Source: Flavobacteriaceae bacterium
Lineage (GTDB): Bacteria > Bacteroidota > Bacteroidia > Flavobacteriales > Flavobacteriaceae
Direction of reading: 5' to 3'
DNA: 52,266 bases
NCBI GenBank assembly: GCA_022425945.1
Contig: JAKMEK010000090.1
Location: forward strand, 1-52,266
Under the pieces are notes generated by a model. It was given only the letters and a program-made list of their open reading frames with translations, was not told where the DNA came from and made no database searches. Position numbers and translations under genes: made by a program. Shown piece by piece: positions 17,533 to 27,098 of this stretch. Within the stretch, counting starts at the first letter, position 1. Every line of letters begins with the position of its first letter.

Positions 17533-18301
17533 TAAAATCCCAGCTGTTAAGTTTTTGAATTGCATGATGTGCCGTAAGATCAAATTGTGTTGGAACAACT
17601 GAAATGTATCCGTTAGATAGCGCAGCTTCATCCGTATCATCTCCTCTGTCTTCGTTGATAAACTCTCCTGTGAGCCAATAATAATCTTTGCCCATCGGGC
17701 TCATTCTTTTATCGAATTTTTCGACCCAATGTGCTTTTGCTTGACGACATATTTTGATCCCTTTAATATCTTTTTCAGCAAGAAGCGGGAAATTCACATT
17801 CAAGACCACATCTGATGGGATGCTGTTCTTCAATGCATTTCGAGTAATTTTTTCAATAAAGGGCTTTAGAGGTTCGAAGTCCGCAGTCCAACGATAATCT
17901 AACAAGGAGAATCCAATGGCTGGTACACCTTCTATTCCTGCTTCAATAGCTGCACTCATTGTTCCCGAGTAGATGACATTGATTGATGAATTCGACCCAT
18001 GATTGATTCCAGAAACACAGAGGTCTGGTTTACGATTCATCAATTCATTTACTGCTAATTTGACACAGTCTGCAGGTGTTCCGGAACACTGATATTCTTT
18101 TTGCGGACCATCATTCACCTTTATTTCTGTACAATAAAGCGTAGAATCGAGGGTAATGGCGTGTCCCATTCCAGACTGAGGGCTATCTGGGGCTACCACG
18201 ACCACATCTCCAATTGTATTCATTACATCAATTAAAGCACGTATTCCTGGCGCCGTGATTCCATCATCATTGGTTACTAAAATCAGCGGTCGTTTGCTCA
18301 T
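17525..18301 (-). CDS. surE: 5'/3'-nucleotidase SurE
   Basis: Metal-dependent survival protein that dephosphorylates nucleoside monophosphates and short polyphosphate. The metal-binding LVTNDDGITAPGI (D12, D13), VAPDSPQSGMGHAIT (S43), CSGTPADCV and SGINHGSN motifs are all intact. An ATG 75 bp upstream (18376) is in frame, but its extra 25 residues are not part of the known fold. Homologues begin just before the PLILVTNDDG strand, so I use 18301 and a 258-residue protein. The longer start cannot be excluded. It is cotranslated with the small membrane protein and then lpxB. Confidence 0.93.
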   Translation of the reverse strand: MSKRPLILVTNDDGITAPGIRALIDVMNTIGDVVVVAPDSPQSGMGHAITLDSTLYCTEIKVNDGPQKEYQCSGTPADCVKLAVNELMNRKPDLCVSGINHGSNSSINVIYSGTMSAAIEAGIEGVPAIGFSLLDYRWTADFEPLKPFIEKITRNALKNSIPSDVVLNVNFPLLAEKDIKGIKICRQAKAHWVEKFDKRMSPMGKDYYWLTGEFINEDRGDDTDEAALSNGYISVVPTQFDLTAHHAIQKLNSWDFNE

Positions 18302-18378
18302 GGCATCATTTTTGGCTAAGGTAAGGAAATAGTCTTTGTTTAAGCTTGTTAAATTCACGTCAAAAAAAGAAGACATGC

Positions 18379-18409
18379 TTGTTAAGCAGTAGGCAATTCA
18401 ATATATTAG
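18379..18409 (+). promoter_or_regulatory. Promoter upstream of tail-specific protease gene
   Basis: TTG at 18379-18381 and TATATTAG at 18402-18409 are separated by 20 bp. The second box matches TAnnTTTG at 7 of 8 positions, with A for T at position 7. The layout and the 12-bp distance to the ATG fit a Bacteroidota sigma-ABfr-type promoter with a very short leader. Confidence 0.5.
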
Positions 18410-18421
18410 ACAACAAATCCA

Positions 18422-20551
18422 ATGATGATGAAAAAAATTGCCGCTTTAACGATATTGGTAATTGGGACATTTGTTTTTTTTGCGTTCAGCACTCTAAAAA
18501 GCAATCCTTCTAAAGATAAATTGCTCATAGAAATTGTTTCCTATGTTCTAAGTCGTGGGCATTTTGCCCCCTCAGAAATCAACGATGAATTTTCTGAAAA
18601 TGTGTATATGAATTACCTCAATGGCATAGACAGTAGACATCAATTTTTCATTAAAGCAGACATTAATAATTTCAACGTCTATAAAAAGGAATTGGATGAT
18701 CAGATCAAAGCATCTAAAATTGACTTTTTTAACCTAACCCATGAGAAGTTTTTACAGCGTCTGGAGCAGGTCAAATCTTTTTATCCAGGCTTGTTGGAAA
18801 AACCCTTTGACTTTTCGATTAAAGAAAAAATAAACGTTAATTATGAAAAAGTACCCCATGCTGCTTCTCTTTCTGAGTTGAAAAAAGTGTGGCGCAAGTT
18901 TTTTAAATTCAATGCATTGGGAACCTTTGCAAGTTTAAAAGAAGCTGAAGAGCGAAAGCAAAAAGAGGACAGCACCTATGTCCCCAAAACCGATGCAGTA
19001 CTTGAACAGGAAACCCGAGATGCTTTAAGAGAAGACATGAAAATCTTTTTTGAGGTTCGCGATGACCTTAATCGAAATGATTACTTCTCCATTTATGTCA
19101 ATGCGATAGCATTGCAATTTGATCCCCACACAAATTATTTAGCGCCAAGCGCTAAAGATCGTTTTGATCAAAATATATCTGGAAAATTTGAAGGGATAGG
19201 TGCGCGTTTGACAAAGCGAAACCAGGAAATTGAGATAGTAGAGGTTATTTCTGGTGGTCCAGTTTGGCGTGATAAATTAATCGAGCCAGGAGACAAAATA
19301 TTGAAAGTAGCTCAGGTAAATGAAAATCCGGTTGATGTAATGGGAATGCGCCTAGACGATGTCATTAAATTGATCAAAGGACCAAAAGGAACCCAAGTGT
19401 TTTTAACCATTGAAAAAGTAGATGCCTCTATTGTTGTGGTTCCCATCACTAGGGATGTAATTGAATTGGAAGAAGCCTTTGCTAAGTCAACCATTATTGA
19501 AAAAGACGGGAAGCAGTTTGGCTTAATTAACTTACCTCGTTTTTATGTAGATTTTAAGAATTATGGAAACCGTAATGCTGCAACCGATGTAAAAAAAGAA
19601 ATTCAGGCACTAAAAGCACAAGGAGTAAGTGGAATTGTTTTTGATTTGCGAAACAACGGTGGGGGTTCACTCCAAACGGTTGTTGATATGGCAGGTTATT
19701 TTATTGAAAAAGGCCCTATTGTTCAGGTTAAATCTACTGGTGGACAAAAGCAAATTTTAAAAGACGATGACAGTTCAATCGAATGGGATGGTCCTCTAGT
19801 TGTATTAGTGAATGAATTTTCAGCATCGGCTTCAGAGATTTTGGCTGCTGCATTGCAAGATTACAAACGTGCAATTGTATTGGGTAGTAAGCAAACTTAC
19901 GGAAAGGGTACTGTGCAAAATGTGATTGATCTCAATCAAATCATTTCTGGAAATACGTACGGTGACTTAGGCGCCATGAAGGTGACTACAGATAAGTTTT
20001 ATCGTATCAATGGTGGTTCTACTCAACTCGAAGGAGTGAAGAGTGATATTGTTTTTCCAAACCGTTATTCTTACATAGATACTGGAGAAAAAGATCAAGA
20101 GAATCCATTAGAATGGGATAGAATTACACCAGCCAATTACTCCTTATGGGCCTCTGGAGAACCCTATGCTTATGCCATTGAACGAAGTAAGCAGCGTCTA
20201 GCCGACAATCCTTTTGTCCACCTCATAGAAGAGCAAGCAAAATGGGTCAAATCTCGCCAAGATGATTATGCCTTCTCATTAAATTATCAGTCTTTTCTAG
20301 CACAGGAGGAGCGCGAAAAAAAGAAAACGAAAAAATTTAAAAAACTGAGTGAATTTCAAAGTGTAATTTCATTTAAGACCCTACCCAGAGATCTTCAATT
20401 GATTCAAAAGGATGAGGTGTTAAAAGAAAAGAGAGTTCGCTGGGAAGAAAGTCTTGCCAAGGATATCTATGTTGATGAAGCGGTAAACGTATTGAACGAT
20501 TTGGTAAAGATTAAGGGAAGTACCACACCAATTGCTCAGTTAAAAAGTTAA
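18422..20551 (+). CDS. prc: Carboxy-terminal processing (tail-specific) protease, S41 family
   Basis: A 709-residue periplasmic protease related to Prc/Tsp. It has an N-terminal hydrophobic export segment (IAALTILVIGTFVFFAF), a long helical region, a PDZ domain around residues 250-340 (GIGARLTKRNQEIEIVEV, ISGGPVWRDKLIEPGDKI) and the S41 catalytic core (FDLRNNGGGSL). The catalytic serine lies in the EFSASASE motif (467-471) and the general-base lysine is K495 in YGKGTVQ. A C-terminal DUF3340-type extension, rich in Lys and Glu, completes the Prc arrangement. Substrates are typically envelope proteins or peptidoglycan hydrolases. Three consecutive ATGs mark the start. The next gene begins 2 bp after the stop. 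Confidence 0.93.
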   Translation: MMMKKIAALTILVIGTFVFFAFSTLKSNPSKDKLLIEIVSYVLSRGHFAPSEINDEFSENVYMNYLNGIDSRHQFFIKADINNFNVYKKELDDQIKASKIDFFNLTHEKFLQRLEQVKSFYPGLLEKPFDFSIKEKINVNYEKVPHAASLSELKKVWRKFFKFNALGTFASLKEAEERKQKEDSTYVPKTDAVLEQETRDALREDMKIFFEVRDDLNRNDYFSIYVNAIALQFDPHTNYLAPSAKDRFDQNISGKFEGIGARLTKRNQEIEIVEVISGGPVWRDKLIEPGDKILKVAQVNENPVDVMGMRLDDVIKLIKGPKGTQVFLTIEKVDASIVVVPITRDVIELEEAFAKSTIIEKDGKQFGLINLPRFYVDFKNYGNRNAATDVKKEIQALKAQGVSGIVFDLRNNGGGSLQTVVDMAGYFIEKGPIVQVKSTGGQKQILKDDDSSIEWDGPLVVLVNEFSASASEILAAALQDYKRAIVLGSKQTYGKGTVQNVIDLNQIISGNTYGDLGAMKVTTDKFYRINGGSTQLEGVKSDIVFPNRYSYIDTGEKDQENPLEWDRITPANYSLWASGEPYAYAIERSKQRLADNPFVHLIEEQAKWVKSRQDDYAFSLNYQSFLAQEEREKKKTKKFKKLSEFQSVISFKTLPRDLQLIQKDEVLKEKRVRWEESLAKDIYVDEAVNVLNDLVKIKGSTTPIAQLKS

Positions 20552-20553
20552 CA

Positions 20554-21597
20554 TTGAAGTCATCATTTGCCTTTGCAAAAGTACTTCGAGACCCAGTGGG
20601 TGCAATTAGTTTAATGTATATTTTACTGATTTCTACAGTGGCTATTTTTGCAGGCTTTATAGCGCCTGACAATACGCCAAATGCAAACCAAATGCATTTA
20701 TCCATTCACTCCAAACCTCCTGGACACAAATCACTCCTGCTTCTTGTTCCGGTTAAAAATGGGTCGATAATTGAAGAGGTACCAATTACCCGCTATACTT
20801 GGGAAAATGAACAGCTAATTTATCAAGCAGAATCTGTAGGGATTGGATATGACCAATCGATTAGCCGTGCTAATTTCCCAGCAGATCTGTCTCGAGCCGA
20901 TATTGAGAAAATCTTTTTGGTTGAAAGAACCTTTCTGTGGGGAACCGATAAATTTGGTAGAGACCTTTTGAGTCGCATGCTTTTTGGTTCGCGTATTTCA
21001 TTGGCAATTGGTTTTATTGCTGTTTTGATTTCTTTGCTCGTTGGCGTTTTTTTAGGGGGGGTAGCAGGATTTGTAGGAGGTAGAACTGATAAAATCATTC
21101 TCTGGTTCATCAATGTGATTTGGTCCATTCCAAGCCTATTAATGGTGATTGCAATTACCCTTGCTCTTGGAAAAGGTTTTTGGCAGGTTTTTATTGCTGT
21201 AGGACTGACCATGTGGGTAGAAGTCGCTCGTTTGGTTCGTGGACAAGTTATTTCGATTAAAGAGCAATCGTTTGTTCAGGCAACCAAGGTGTTAGGGTAT
21301 TCAGATGTTCGCATTTTCGGAAAACATATTTTCCCCATGTTAATCCCATCTCTAATTGTAATCTCTACGGCAAATTTTGCAAGTGCTATTCTTATTGAGA
21401 GTGGCCTGAGTTTTTTGGGTATTGGAGCCCAACCTCCTATGCCAAGTTGGGGTGGAATGATTAAAGACCACTTTCGCTATATGCTTATGGGGAAAGCTTA
21501 TTTAGCGCTAATTCCTGGTGCTGCCATCATGAGCTTGGTATTAGCCTTCATGTCTCTGGGAAATAGCCTGCGCGATGCGTTGGATATTAAAAACTAG
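20554..21597 (+). CDS. ABC transporter permease, DppC/OppC-like
   Basis: A 347-residue inner-membrane permease of the peptide/nickel ABC importer type. The first membrane segment (about 14-32) is followed by an extracytoplasmic insert of about 90 residues. The FLWGTDKFGRDLLSRMLFGSR entry motif and five more segments come next. The EAA-type coupling loop is seen as ATKVLGYSDVRIFGKHIFPM, and SFLGIGAQPPMPSWGGMI is typical of DppC. The start is a TTG 2 bp after the protease stop; no ATG is available in a sensible position. No partner permease, ATPase or binding protein is adjacent, so the rest of the importer must be encoded elsewhere. The 3' end overlaps rodA by 11 bp on the opposite strand. Confidence 0.85.
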   Translation: MKSSFAFAKVLRDPVGAISLMYILLISTVAIFAGFIAPDNTPNANQMHLSIHSKPPGHKSLLLLVPVKNGSIIEEVPITRYTWENEQLIYQAESVGIGYDQSISRANFPADLSRADIEKIFLVERTFLWGTDKFGRDLLSRMLFGSRISLAIGFIAVLISLLVGVFLGGVAGFVGGRTDKIILWFINVIWSIPSLLMVIAITLALGKGFWQVFIAVGLTMWVEVARLVRGQVISIKEQSFVQATKVLGYSDVRIFGKHIFPMLIPSLIVISTANFASAILIESGLSFLGIGAQPPMPSWGGMIKDHFRYMLMGKAYLALIPGAAIMSLVLAFMSLGNSLRDALDIKN

Positions 21598-22846
21598 CTT
21601 CGTTCAATCGATTTGCATCTAAATTCAAATAGATGGCGATGAGCACTGTAAAAGCCAACAAACTTGATCCCCCGTAGCTGATTAACGGGAGGGGAATTCC
21701 AATGGTTGGAACCAACCCAATAGACATACCAATGTTGATTAAGAAGTGGACAAACAGTATGCTGGCAACACTGTAAGCATAGATACGCGAAAAATTGTTT
21801 TTTTGTGCCTCTGCTCGACTCAATATACGTAAGATCAGAAAAGAGAACAGTAGTACAACTGCTGCAGTCCCTTTAAAGCCCCATTCCTCTCCAATTGTGC
21901 TAAATATATAATCGGTATGTTGTTCTGGAACAAATCCTCCCTTGGTTTGAGTTCCTTGCAAGAAACCTTTGCCTTCCCAACCACCAGAGCCAATGGCAAT
22001 CTTAGATTGATTGAGGTTGTATCCAATTCCTTGGGTATCTACTTCTTTTCCAAGCACAATGTTGATGCGATCTCTGTGTCGTTGTTCAAAGATGTCATTA
22101 AAAATATAATCAACAGAATATACGTAACCGATACTGATAAAAATGGCAATCAAATAGGGGTATATCACGGACTTTTTGTTCACCTTCTTAGAAAAAAAGT
22201 AAAGGGAAATCACAACCGTTAGTATGCTTACATAAACAAATGGAAGTGGTGCGACTAGGGTTAATATGAAGAAAAATAGCATGGCGGCAATGAGAAGGAG
22301 GTAAACAGGTTTTAAGCCTTCTCTAAAAAGGACAAAAATAAACGAACCAAAAACCAATGCCGATCCGGCATCGGGCTGCAGTAGTATGAGTCCCATGGGG
22401 AGTGCTATGACTAAAACTACCTGTAAGAGTGAGTTGAATTTGCGGAGATCAATTTGAATCTCACTAATTAATTTTGCAATAGCCAACGCTACGGCCACTT
22501 TGGCAAATTCAGCTGGTTGAAGACTAACTCCACCAAAAGCATACCAAGAACGGGCACCCGAAATAGTATTTCCAAAAGGATAGAGTCCAATGAGCAATAA
22601 AATGGTTGCTAAATAGATGATACTTGAGAAACGTTCAAAAACTTTTGATGGTGCGGCAAGAATAAAAATAGCTGAAGCTATGCTTACGCCAAAAAAGACC
22701 AGTTGTTTACCAATGGATCTACTCAGGTTAAATAATTCTGGCTGATTTTCATCGAAGGTAGATGAATAGATATTGGTAATGCCAAAGCATACCAATGCCA
22801 AGTAAATGACAATTGTTATCCAGTCTAGGCGAAGTGATCTATTCAT
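21587..22846 (-). CDS. rodA: Rod shape-determining peptidoglycan glycosyltransferase RodA
   Basis: SEDS-family glycosyltransferase that polymerises lipid II during lateral wall growth, partnered with PBP2. The 419-residue protein has about 10 membrane segments and conserved SEDS motifs: SWYAFGGVSLQPAEFAK (about 100-116), LLQPDAGSALVF, the QS-KIAIGSGGWEGKGFLQGTQ loop, FVPEQHTDYIFSTIGEEWGF, and the C-terminal GIPLPLISYGGSSLL. It is the last gene of the mreBCD-pbp2-rodA run, starting within the pbp2 gene (8-bp overlap). Confidence 0.95.
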   Translation of the reverse strand: MNRSLRLDWITIVIYLALVCFGITNIYSSTFDENQPELFNLSRSIGKQLVFFGVSIASAIFILAAPSKVFERFSSIIYLATILLLIGLYPFGNTISGARSWYAFGGVSLQPAEFAKVAVALAIAKLISEIQIDLRKFNSLLQVVLVIALPMGLILLQPDAGSALVFGSFIFVLFREGLKPVYLLLIAAMLFFFILTLVAPLPFVYVSILTVVISLYFFSKKVNKKSVIYPYLIAIFISIGYVYSVDYIFNDIFEQRHRDRINIVLGKEVDTQGIGYNLNQSKIAIGSGGWEGKGFLQGTQTKGGFVPEQHTDYIFSTIGEEWGFKGTAAVVLLFSFLILRILSRAEAQKNNFSRIYAYSVASILFVHFLINIGMSIGLVPTIGIPLPLISYGGSSLLAFTVLIAIYLNLDANRLNEASF

Positions 22847-24698
22847 TTATTGTAAAAGCTTCTCCTGAGAAGGGTTTTAGGTATTCATCTTCAAGGCTTC
22901 CATCAAGCATTCGTTTTTCTAACCACTTTCTTTTTACCTTTCCGGTCAGATAATCCTCGATCATAAGGCTCGCAATTGGCGCTGCCCAACGCGACCCCCA
23001 ATAGCCATTTTCGATAAAAACGGCAATGGCAATTTGCGGATCATCTTTCGGGGCGAAAGCGATAAAAATAGAGTGATCCGTTAATTGAATTGTTTCTCCC
23101 TTTATGCGTGTAAAGTTTTCGGCTGTTCCTGTTTTTCCGCATACCTCAATCCCACGAATTCTGGCAATGCGAGCTGTTCCTCTTTCAACTACTTTCTGCA
23201 TTCCGTCGATGACTACTTCAAAATGTTCAGGGTCTATGGTAGTGTTTTTCTTTGTGAATTTTTTTTGAAGGGAATCGCCTTCCACCTTTTTGACAAAGTG
23301 TGGCGTGTAGTAATATCCTCGATTGGCAATTGCCGCAGTAAAATTGGCGAGCTGAATGGGCGTGGTAAGCAATTCACCTTGACCAATGGCATTAGAAATA
23401 ATCGTTGGTGCCTTCCATTGCCCCTCATTGTAGGCTTTGTTGTAATAGGATGCTCCAGGTATATGCCCTGGACGCCCAATCGATAAATCATACCCTAGAT
23501 AATTTCCGAGACCAAAACTATTTAAATGTTCTTTCCATCGGTCTACGCCTTCAGCAGGAGTGTCGTATTTATCAATGATCCCCCGGTAAGTCGCAGAAAA
23601 ATAAGAATTACATGATTTGTAAATCGCCTTTGAAAGGTCGTTGCGACTACCAATGGCACAATGACATTCCATGAACGCTCCACGGGCATAATAGTGTCCT
23701 TTATTACAGCGGTATACCGTTTTTGGATTGATGGTTTCTTCTTGAAGCGCAATGAGCGCATTAAGGGTTTTAAAAGGGGATCCAGGAGGGTATTGTGCTA
23801 ATAAGCCGCGATCAAACAGTGGTTTAGCTAGGGTGTCATTAGCGAGTTTACGGTAATTGCTCGAGCGTTTTCGTCCAACCAATATGCTTGGATCATAAGA
23901 GGGAGCGTTGACCAATGCCAGTACTTCACCCGTTGCAGGTTCGATGGCCACAATGCCACCGCGCTTATTTTTCATGAGCTTTTCCCCATAGGATTGAAGC
24001 GAAGCATCTAGGGTGAGGATAATGTCTTTTGCTGGAATTGATGCTTCATCAAATTCTCCTTCTTTGTAAGGACCAATGATTCGGTTGAAGCGATCTTTCT
24101 GCAGGTAGCGTTTTCCTTTGGTTCCCCTTAGTTGAGTTTCGTAAGATTTTTCTACTCCCTGACGTCCAATGATTTCTCCCAGTCGGTAGTAATCATCTTT
24201 TTTTAAGTCGGAAGTATTGACTTCACTGACATATCCCAACACATTGGCAGAATGATTTATGCGGTATTCTCGTAAAGACTTCTTTTGAATAAAGAAGCCA
24301 TCGAACTTCCACATTTGTTCTTGCAACTTTGCATAAGTTTCTTTAGAAATTTGATTGACAATGATGGAGGGAAGCTGTTTAGAGTATCGACGCGCCTTTT
24401 TTAAGTTGTAGATGAGTCGTTTCTTGCTAATCCCCGTTAATTTACAGAAACTAAGGGTGTCAAATGGAGAGGCATTTTTTGGAATAATCATCACGTCATA
24501 CGCAGGCTGATTAGCGACCAATAAGGTTCCATTGCGATCGTAAATAAAACCTCGTTCAGGGTAGTCAGCAATTTCAAGCACAGCATTGTTCTCCGAGAGG
24601 GTTCTATAACGAGTGTTCATCACTTGTAGCTCCAATAATTTAAATAAAAATAGAGCCGCAATGAGTATAGTTAATCCGCGAAGAAGGAAAATTCGCAT
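22839..24698 (-). CDS. mrdA: Penicillin-binding protein 2 (elongasome transpeptidase)
   Basis: Class B PBP that cross-links peptidoglycan during elongation. An N-terminal membrane anchor (about 5-22) is followed by the PBP dimer/pedestal domain with the RGFIYDRNG motif and then the transpeptidase domain. The active-site serine is S307 in PPGSPFKT (SxxK with Pro-Phe in the middle). The second motif is KSCNSYF (SxN) and the third is CGKTGTAEN (KTG). At 619 residues it is of normal length. It overlaps mreD by one base and rodA by 8 bp, so it is one transcript with both. Confidence 0.95.
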   Translation of the reverse strand: MRIFLLRGLTILIAALFLFKLLELQVMNTRYRTLSENNAVLEIADYPERGFIYDRNGTLLVANQPAYDVMIIPKNASPFDTLSFCKLTGISKKRLIYNLKKARRYSKQLPSIIVNQISKETYAKLQEQMWKFDGFFIQKKSLREYRINHSANVLGYVSEVNTSDLKKDDYYRLGEIIGRQGVEKSYETQLRGTKGKRYLQKDRFNRIIGPYKEGEFDEASIPAKDIILTLDASLQSYGEKLMKNKRGGIVAIEPATGEVLALVNAPSYDPSILVGRKRSSNYRKLANDTLAKPLFDRGLLAQYPPGSPFKTLNALIALQEETINPKTVYRCNKGHYYARGAFMECHCAIGSRNDLSKAIYKSCNSYFSATYRGIIDKYDTPAEGVDRWKEHLNSFGLGNYLGYDLSIGRPGHIPGASYYNKAYNEGQWKAPTIISNAIGQGELLTTPIQLANFTAAIANRGYYYTPHFVKKVEGDSLQKKFTKKNTTIDPEHFEVVIDGMQKVVERGTARIARIRGIEVCGKTGTAENFTRIKGETIQLTDHSIFIAFAPKDDPQIAIAVFIENGYWGSRWAAPIASLMIEDYLTGKVKRKWLEKRMLDGSLEDEYLKPFSGEAFTINE

Positions 24699-25201
24699 TA
24701 GGTTTTTCTTTGAAATAGGGTTAAGGTTGCGGTAATCAAAACAAAGCTAAATAATGTATTTGCTAAGGTTTGCTTAGCAATCATCCATAGGTGGGTCATG
24801 TTGAAATAAATGATCATTGAAAAGATGAACTGATGAATGACAATCATCAAAAATAGATACAACATTCGATTGCTCCACAAGGTGCTTCCAGATAGAGCAT
24901 TGGATTGATTAAAGTTAGCTCCTAAGGCAAAACGGGAAATTGCTGGACGAAGAAATGCAATGGAAACACCGGCTAAGCTATGCGCTCCAGGAGATTGGGT
25001 GAGTAGGTCTAGAAATAAACCTATAAAAAAGCCAATCGCAATAAAACCAAACTGATCTAGATCCAAGCGATAGGTAATTAATATTATCAGGTAAATGGCA
25101 GGATTGCTAAAATTGAATAGATCAATATGATCAAATACTAGGATTTGTAAAATCAGCAAAACAAATGCAATGGCAAAGAAGCGTGTGTAATATGGAATCA
25201 T
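24698..25201 (-). CDS. mreD: Rod shape-determining protein MreD
   Basis: A 167-residue inner-membrane protein with about five or six hydrophobic segments, the expected size and profile for MreD. It includes FIAIGFFIGLFLDLLTQSPG, a conserved stretch of the family. It helps link MreB and MreC to the wall-synthesis enzymes. Sequence conservation in MreD is low, so position is the stronger evidence: it overlaps mreC (ATGA, 4 bp) and pbp2 (1 bp). Confidence 0.9.
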   Translation of the reverse strand: MIPYYTRFFAIAFVLLILQILVFDHIDLFNFSNPAIYLIILITYRLDLDQFGFIAIGFFIGLFLDLLTQSPGAHSLAGVSIAFLRPAISRFALGANFNQSNALSGSTLWSNRMLYLFLMIVIHQFIFSMIIYFNMTHLWMIAKQTLANTLFSFVLITATLTLFQRKT

Positions 25202-26019
25202 GGTTCTCTTTCTAACAACTCTATTATTTCTCTTCTATTTTTATTGCCAATAACATAGACATATTCTAGGTCGGTCATATTATTGAAAAGCGCTACATTG
25301 ATATCGTAGTAAGCACCATTCTCGGGTAGGTCAAAACTTTTTACTGTTCCGATTGGGATGCCTTCAGGGAAATAAGAAGACATTCCTCCGGTAACTAGGG
25401 TGTCACCAACTTCAACTGAGTTTATACTTGCGATATCCGCTAACTGCATTTCATTTGGATTTTCTCCCAACCAAAAAAGCGAACCAAAAACATTGGACTT
25501 TTTAAATTTGGCATTGATTTTTAAATCACGGTATAAGATAGATAATACTGAAGCGTAGTTTTCACTGGTTTGATTTACAATGCCAATAATTCCCTTTGGG
25601 CCAATAACGCCCATTTCTTTTGCAATGCTGTTACTACTTCCTTTGTCGATCAAGAGGATGTTTCGCGACTGTGTAAAGCTGTTTCGAATTATTTTTGCCG
25701 GGAGTGAATAATATTGGGGGCCTGCAATGTTTTGCTCTTCTAGGGACAAAACTTCTGCCTGGTTAAACCGCTCCAATACCAAGCTTTTAAGTGTATTGTT
25801 TTCCTTTGCCAGACGTTTGTTTTCGTCTACAAGATTAAAATAACTATTGAGTTGTTCAAAGGGTTGATGAATAAACCCAGAAATAGCTAGACTGGTTTTA
25901 GCGATTTTACTGCTGTGATAATCACTTTGTTTTCCTGAAATAATCAGCCCAAGGTTGAATAAAAAAAGAAAGAGCAAAAAGTTCTTGTAGCGAATAATAG
26001 CATTTAAGACCCATTGCAT
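25198..26019 (-). CDS. mreC: Rod shape-determining protein MreC
   Basis: A 273-residue periplasmic elongasome scaffold. One N-terminal membrane segment (about 12-28) precedes a coiled-coil stretch (about 55-85, NSYFNLVDENKRLAKENNTL) and the MreC beta-barrel domains with ARIIRNSF-like and DKGSSNSIAKEMGVIGPKG motifs. MreC binds PBP2 and stimulates it. It lies 7 bp after mreB and overlaps mreD by 4 bp. Confidence 0.94.
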   Translation of the reverse strand: MQWVLNAIIRYKNFLLFLFLFNLGLIISGKQSDYHSSKIAKTSLAISGFIHQPFEQLNSYFNLVDENKRLAKENNTLKSLVLERFNQAEVLSLEEQNIAGPQYYSLPAKIIRNSFTQSRNILLIDKGSSNSIAKEMGVIGPKGIIGIVNQTSENYASVLSILYRDLKINAKFKKSNVFGSLFWLGENPNEMQLADIASINSVEVGDTLVTGGMSSYFPEGIPIGTVKSFDLPENGAYYDINVALFNNMTDLEYVYVIGNKNRREIIELLEREP

Positions 26020-26026
26020 GGTTTAC

Positions 26027-27055
26027 TTATTTTAGTAGAATCGTTTTGTATCTTTCAATGTTTTTAAGCGCAATTCCTGTACCTCGAACCACTGCTTGTA
26101 AAGGGTCTTCTGCGATGTAAACAGGGAGGTCTGTTTTTAAAGAGATGCGTTTGTCTAAACCGCGAAGCATTGATCCTCCACCAGCTAGATAAATACCCGT
26201 ATTATAGATGTCAGCTGCTAATTCTGGAGGAGTTTGCGACAAAGCTTCCATAATGGCATCTTCGATACGTAAAATCGATTTGTCCAGTGCACGGGCTACT
26301 TCTCTATGAGAGACCATTGCTTGTTTGGGTTTTCCCGTTAGAAGATCTCTTCCTTGAACAGACATTTCGTCTGGCGGAGTTTCGAGGTCTTCTAGGGCAG
26401 CTCCAATATTTATTTTAATCTTTTCGGCTGTGCGTTCTCCAACATACAGATTGTGTTGACGACGCATATAATAAACAATATCGTTGGTGAAAACGTCTCC
26501 TGCAATTTTTACAGATTTATCACATACAATCCCCGACAAAGCGATCACTGCAATTTCTGTAGTACCTCCACCTATGTCCACAATCATGTTTCCTTTGGGT
26601 TGCTTAATGTCTATCCCAATACCTATAGCCGCAGCCATGGGCTCATGAATGAGATAAACCTCTTTCCCGTTAACTCGCTCAGCAGATTCACGTACAGCAC
26701 GCATTTCAACCTCGGTGATTCCAGAAGGAATACAAATTACCATTCTCAAGGAAGGAGTGATCATCTTTTTTTTCAGTGTGGGAACACTCTTGATCAGCAT
26801 GCTAATCATTTGCTCAGAAGCGTTGAAGTCAGCAATAACGCCATCTTTTAAAGGGCGAATGGTTTTGATGTTTTCATGTGTTTTCCCCTGCATCATACTG
26901 GCTTCATGACCTATAGCAATGACTTTATTGCTTGTTCTGTCAATGGCAACAATGGAAGGACTATCCACGACAATTTTGTCTTTGTGAATAATCAAGGTGT
27001 TTGCAGTCCCTAAATCGATTGCAATTTCTTCAGTTAAAAAGTCGAAAAATCCCAT
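26027..27055 (-). CDS. mreB: Rod shape-determining actin homologue MreB
   Basis: A 342-residue actin-fold ATPase that forms membrane-associated filaments and orients cell-wall synthesis. Nucleotide-binding motifs are intact: IDLGTANTLI (phosphate 1), VDIGGGTTEIAV (phosphate 2) and YLAGGGSMLRGLD (adenosine). The family's conserved EPMAAAIGIG is also present. It is the first gene of a five-gene minus-strand run with its own upstream promoter motif. Confidence 0.97.
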   Translation of the reverse strand: MGFFDFLTEEIAIDLGTANTLIIHKDKIVVDSPSIVAIDRTSNKVIAIGHEASMMQGKTHENIKTIRPLKDGVIADFNASEQMISMLIKSVPTLKKKMITPSLRMVICIPSGITEVEMRAVRESAERVNGKEVYLIHEPMAAAIGIGIDIKQPKGNMIVDIGGGTTEIAVIALSGIVCDKSVKIAGDVFTNDIVYYMRRQHNLYVGERTAEKIKINIGAALEDLETPPDEMSVQGRDLLTGKPKQAMVSHREVARALDKSILRIEDAIMEALSQTPPELAADIYNTGIYLAGGGSMLRGLDKRISLKTDLPVYIAEDPLQAVVRGTGIALKNIERYKTILLK

Positions 27056-27084
27056 GTAATACCTGTATAATTAATGCCGATTCT

Positions 27085-27092
27085 CAAAGTTA
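27085..27092 (-). promoter_or_regulatory. -7 promoter box of the mre operon
   Basis: On the minus strand TAACTTTG matches the TAnnTTTG consensus exactly, 29 bp before the mreB ATG and just beyond the purH stop. No strong TTG appears at -33, only T-rich sequence. It suggests that the mre genes do not depend wholly on read-through from purH. Confidence 0.5.
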
Positions 27093-27098
27093 ATAAAT

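Noticed and set aside
18302-18376. 25-residue N-terminal extension of SurE
   Set aside because: Not part of the known SurE fold; the start at 18301 directly precedes the first conserved strand. Kept as a possible alternative in the gene entry.
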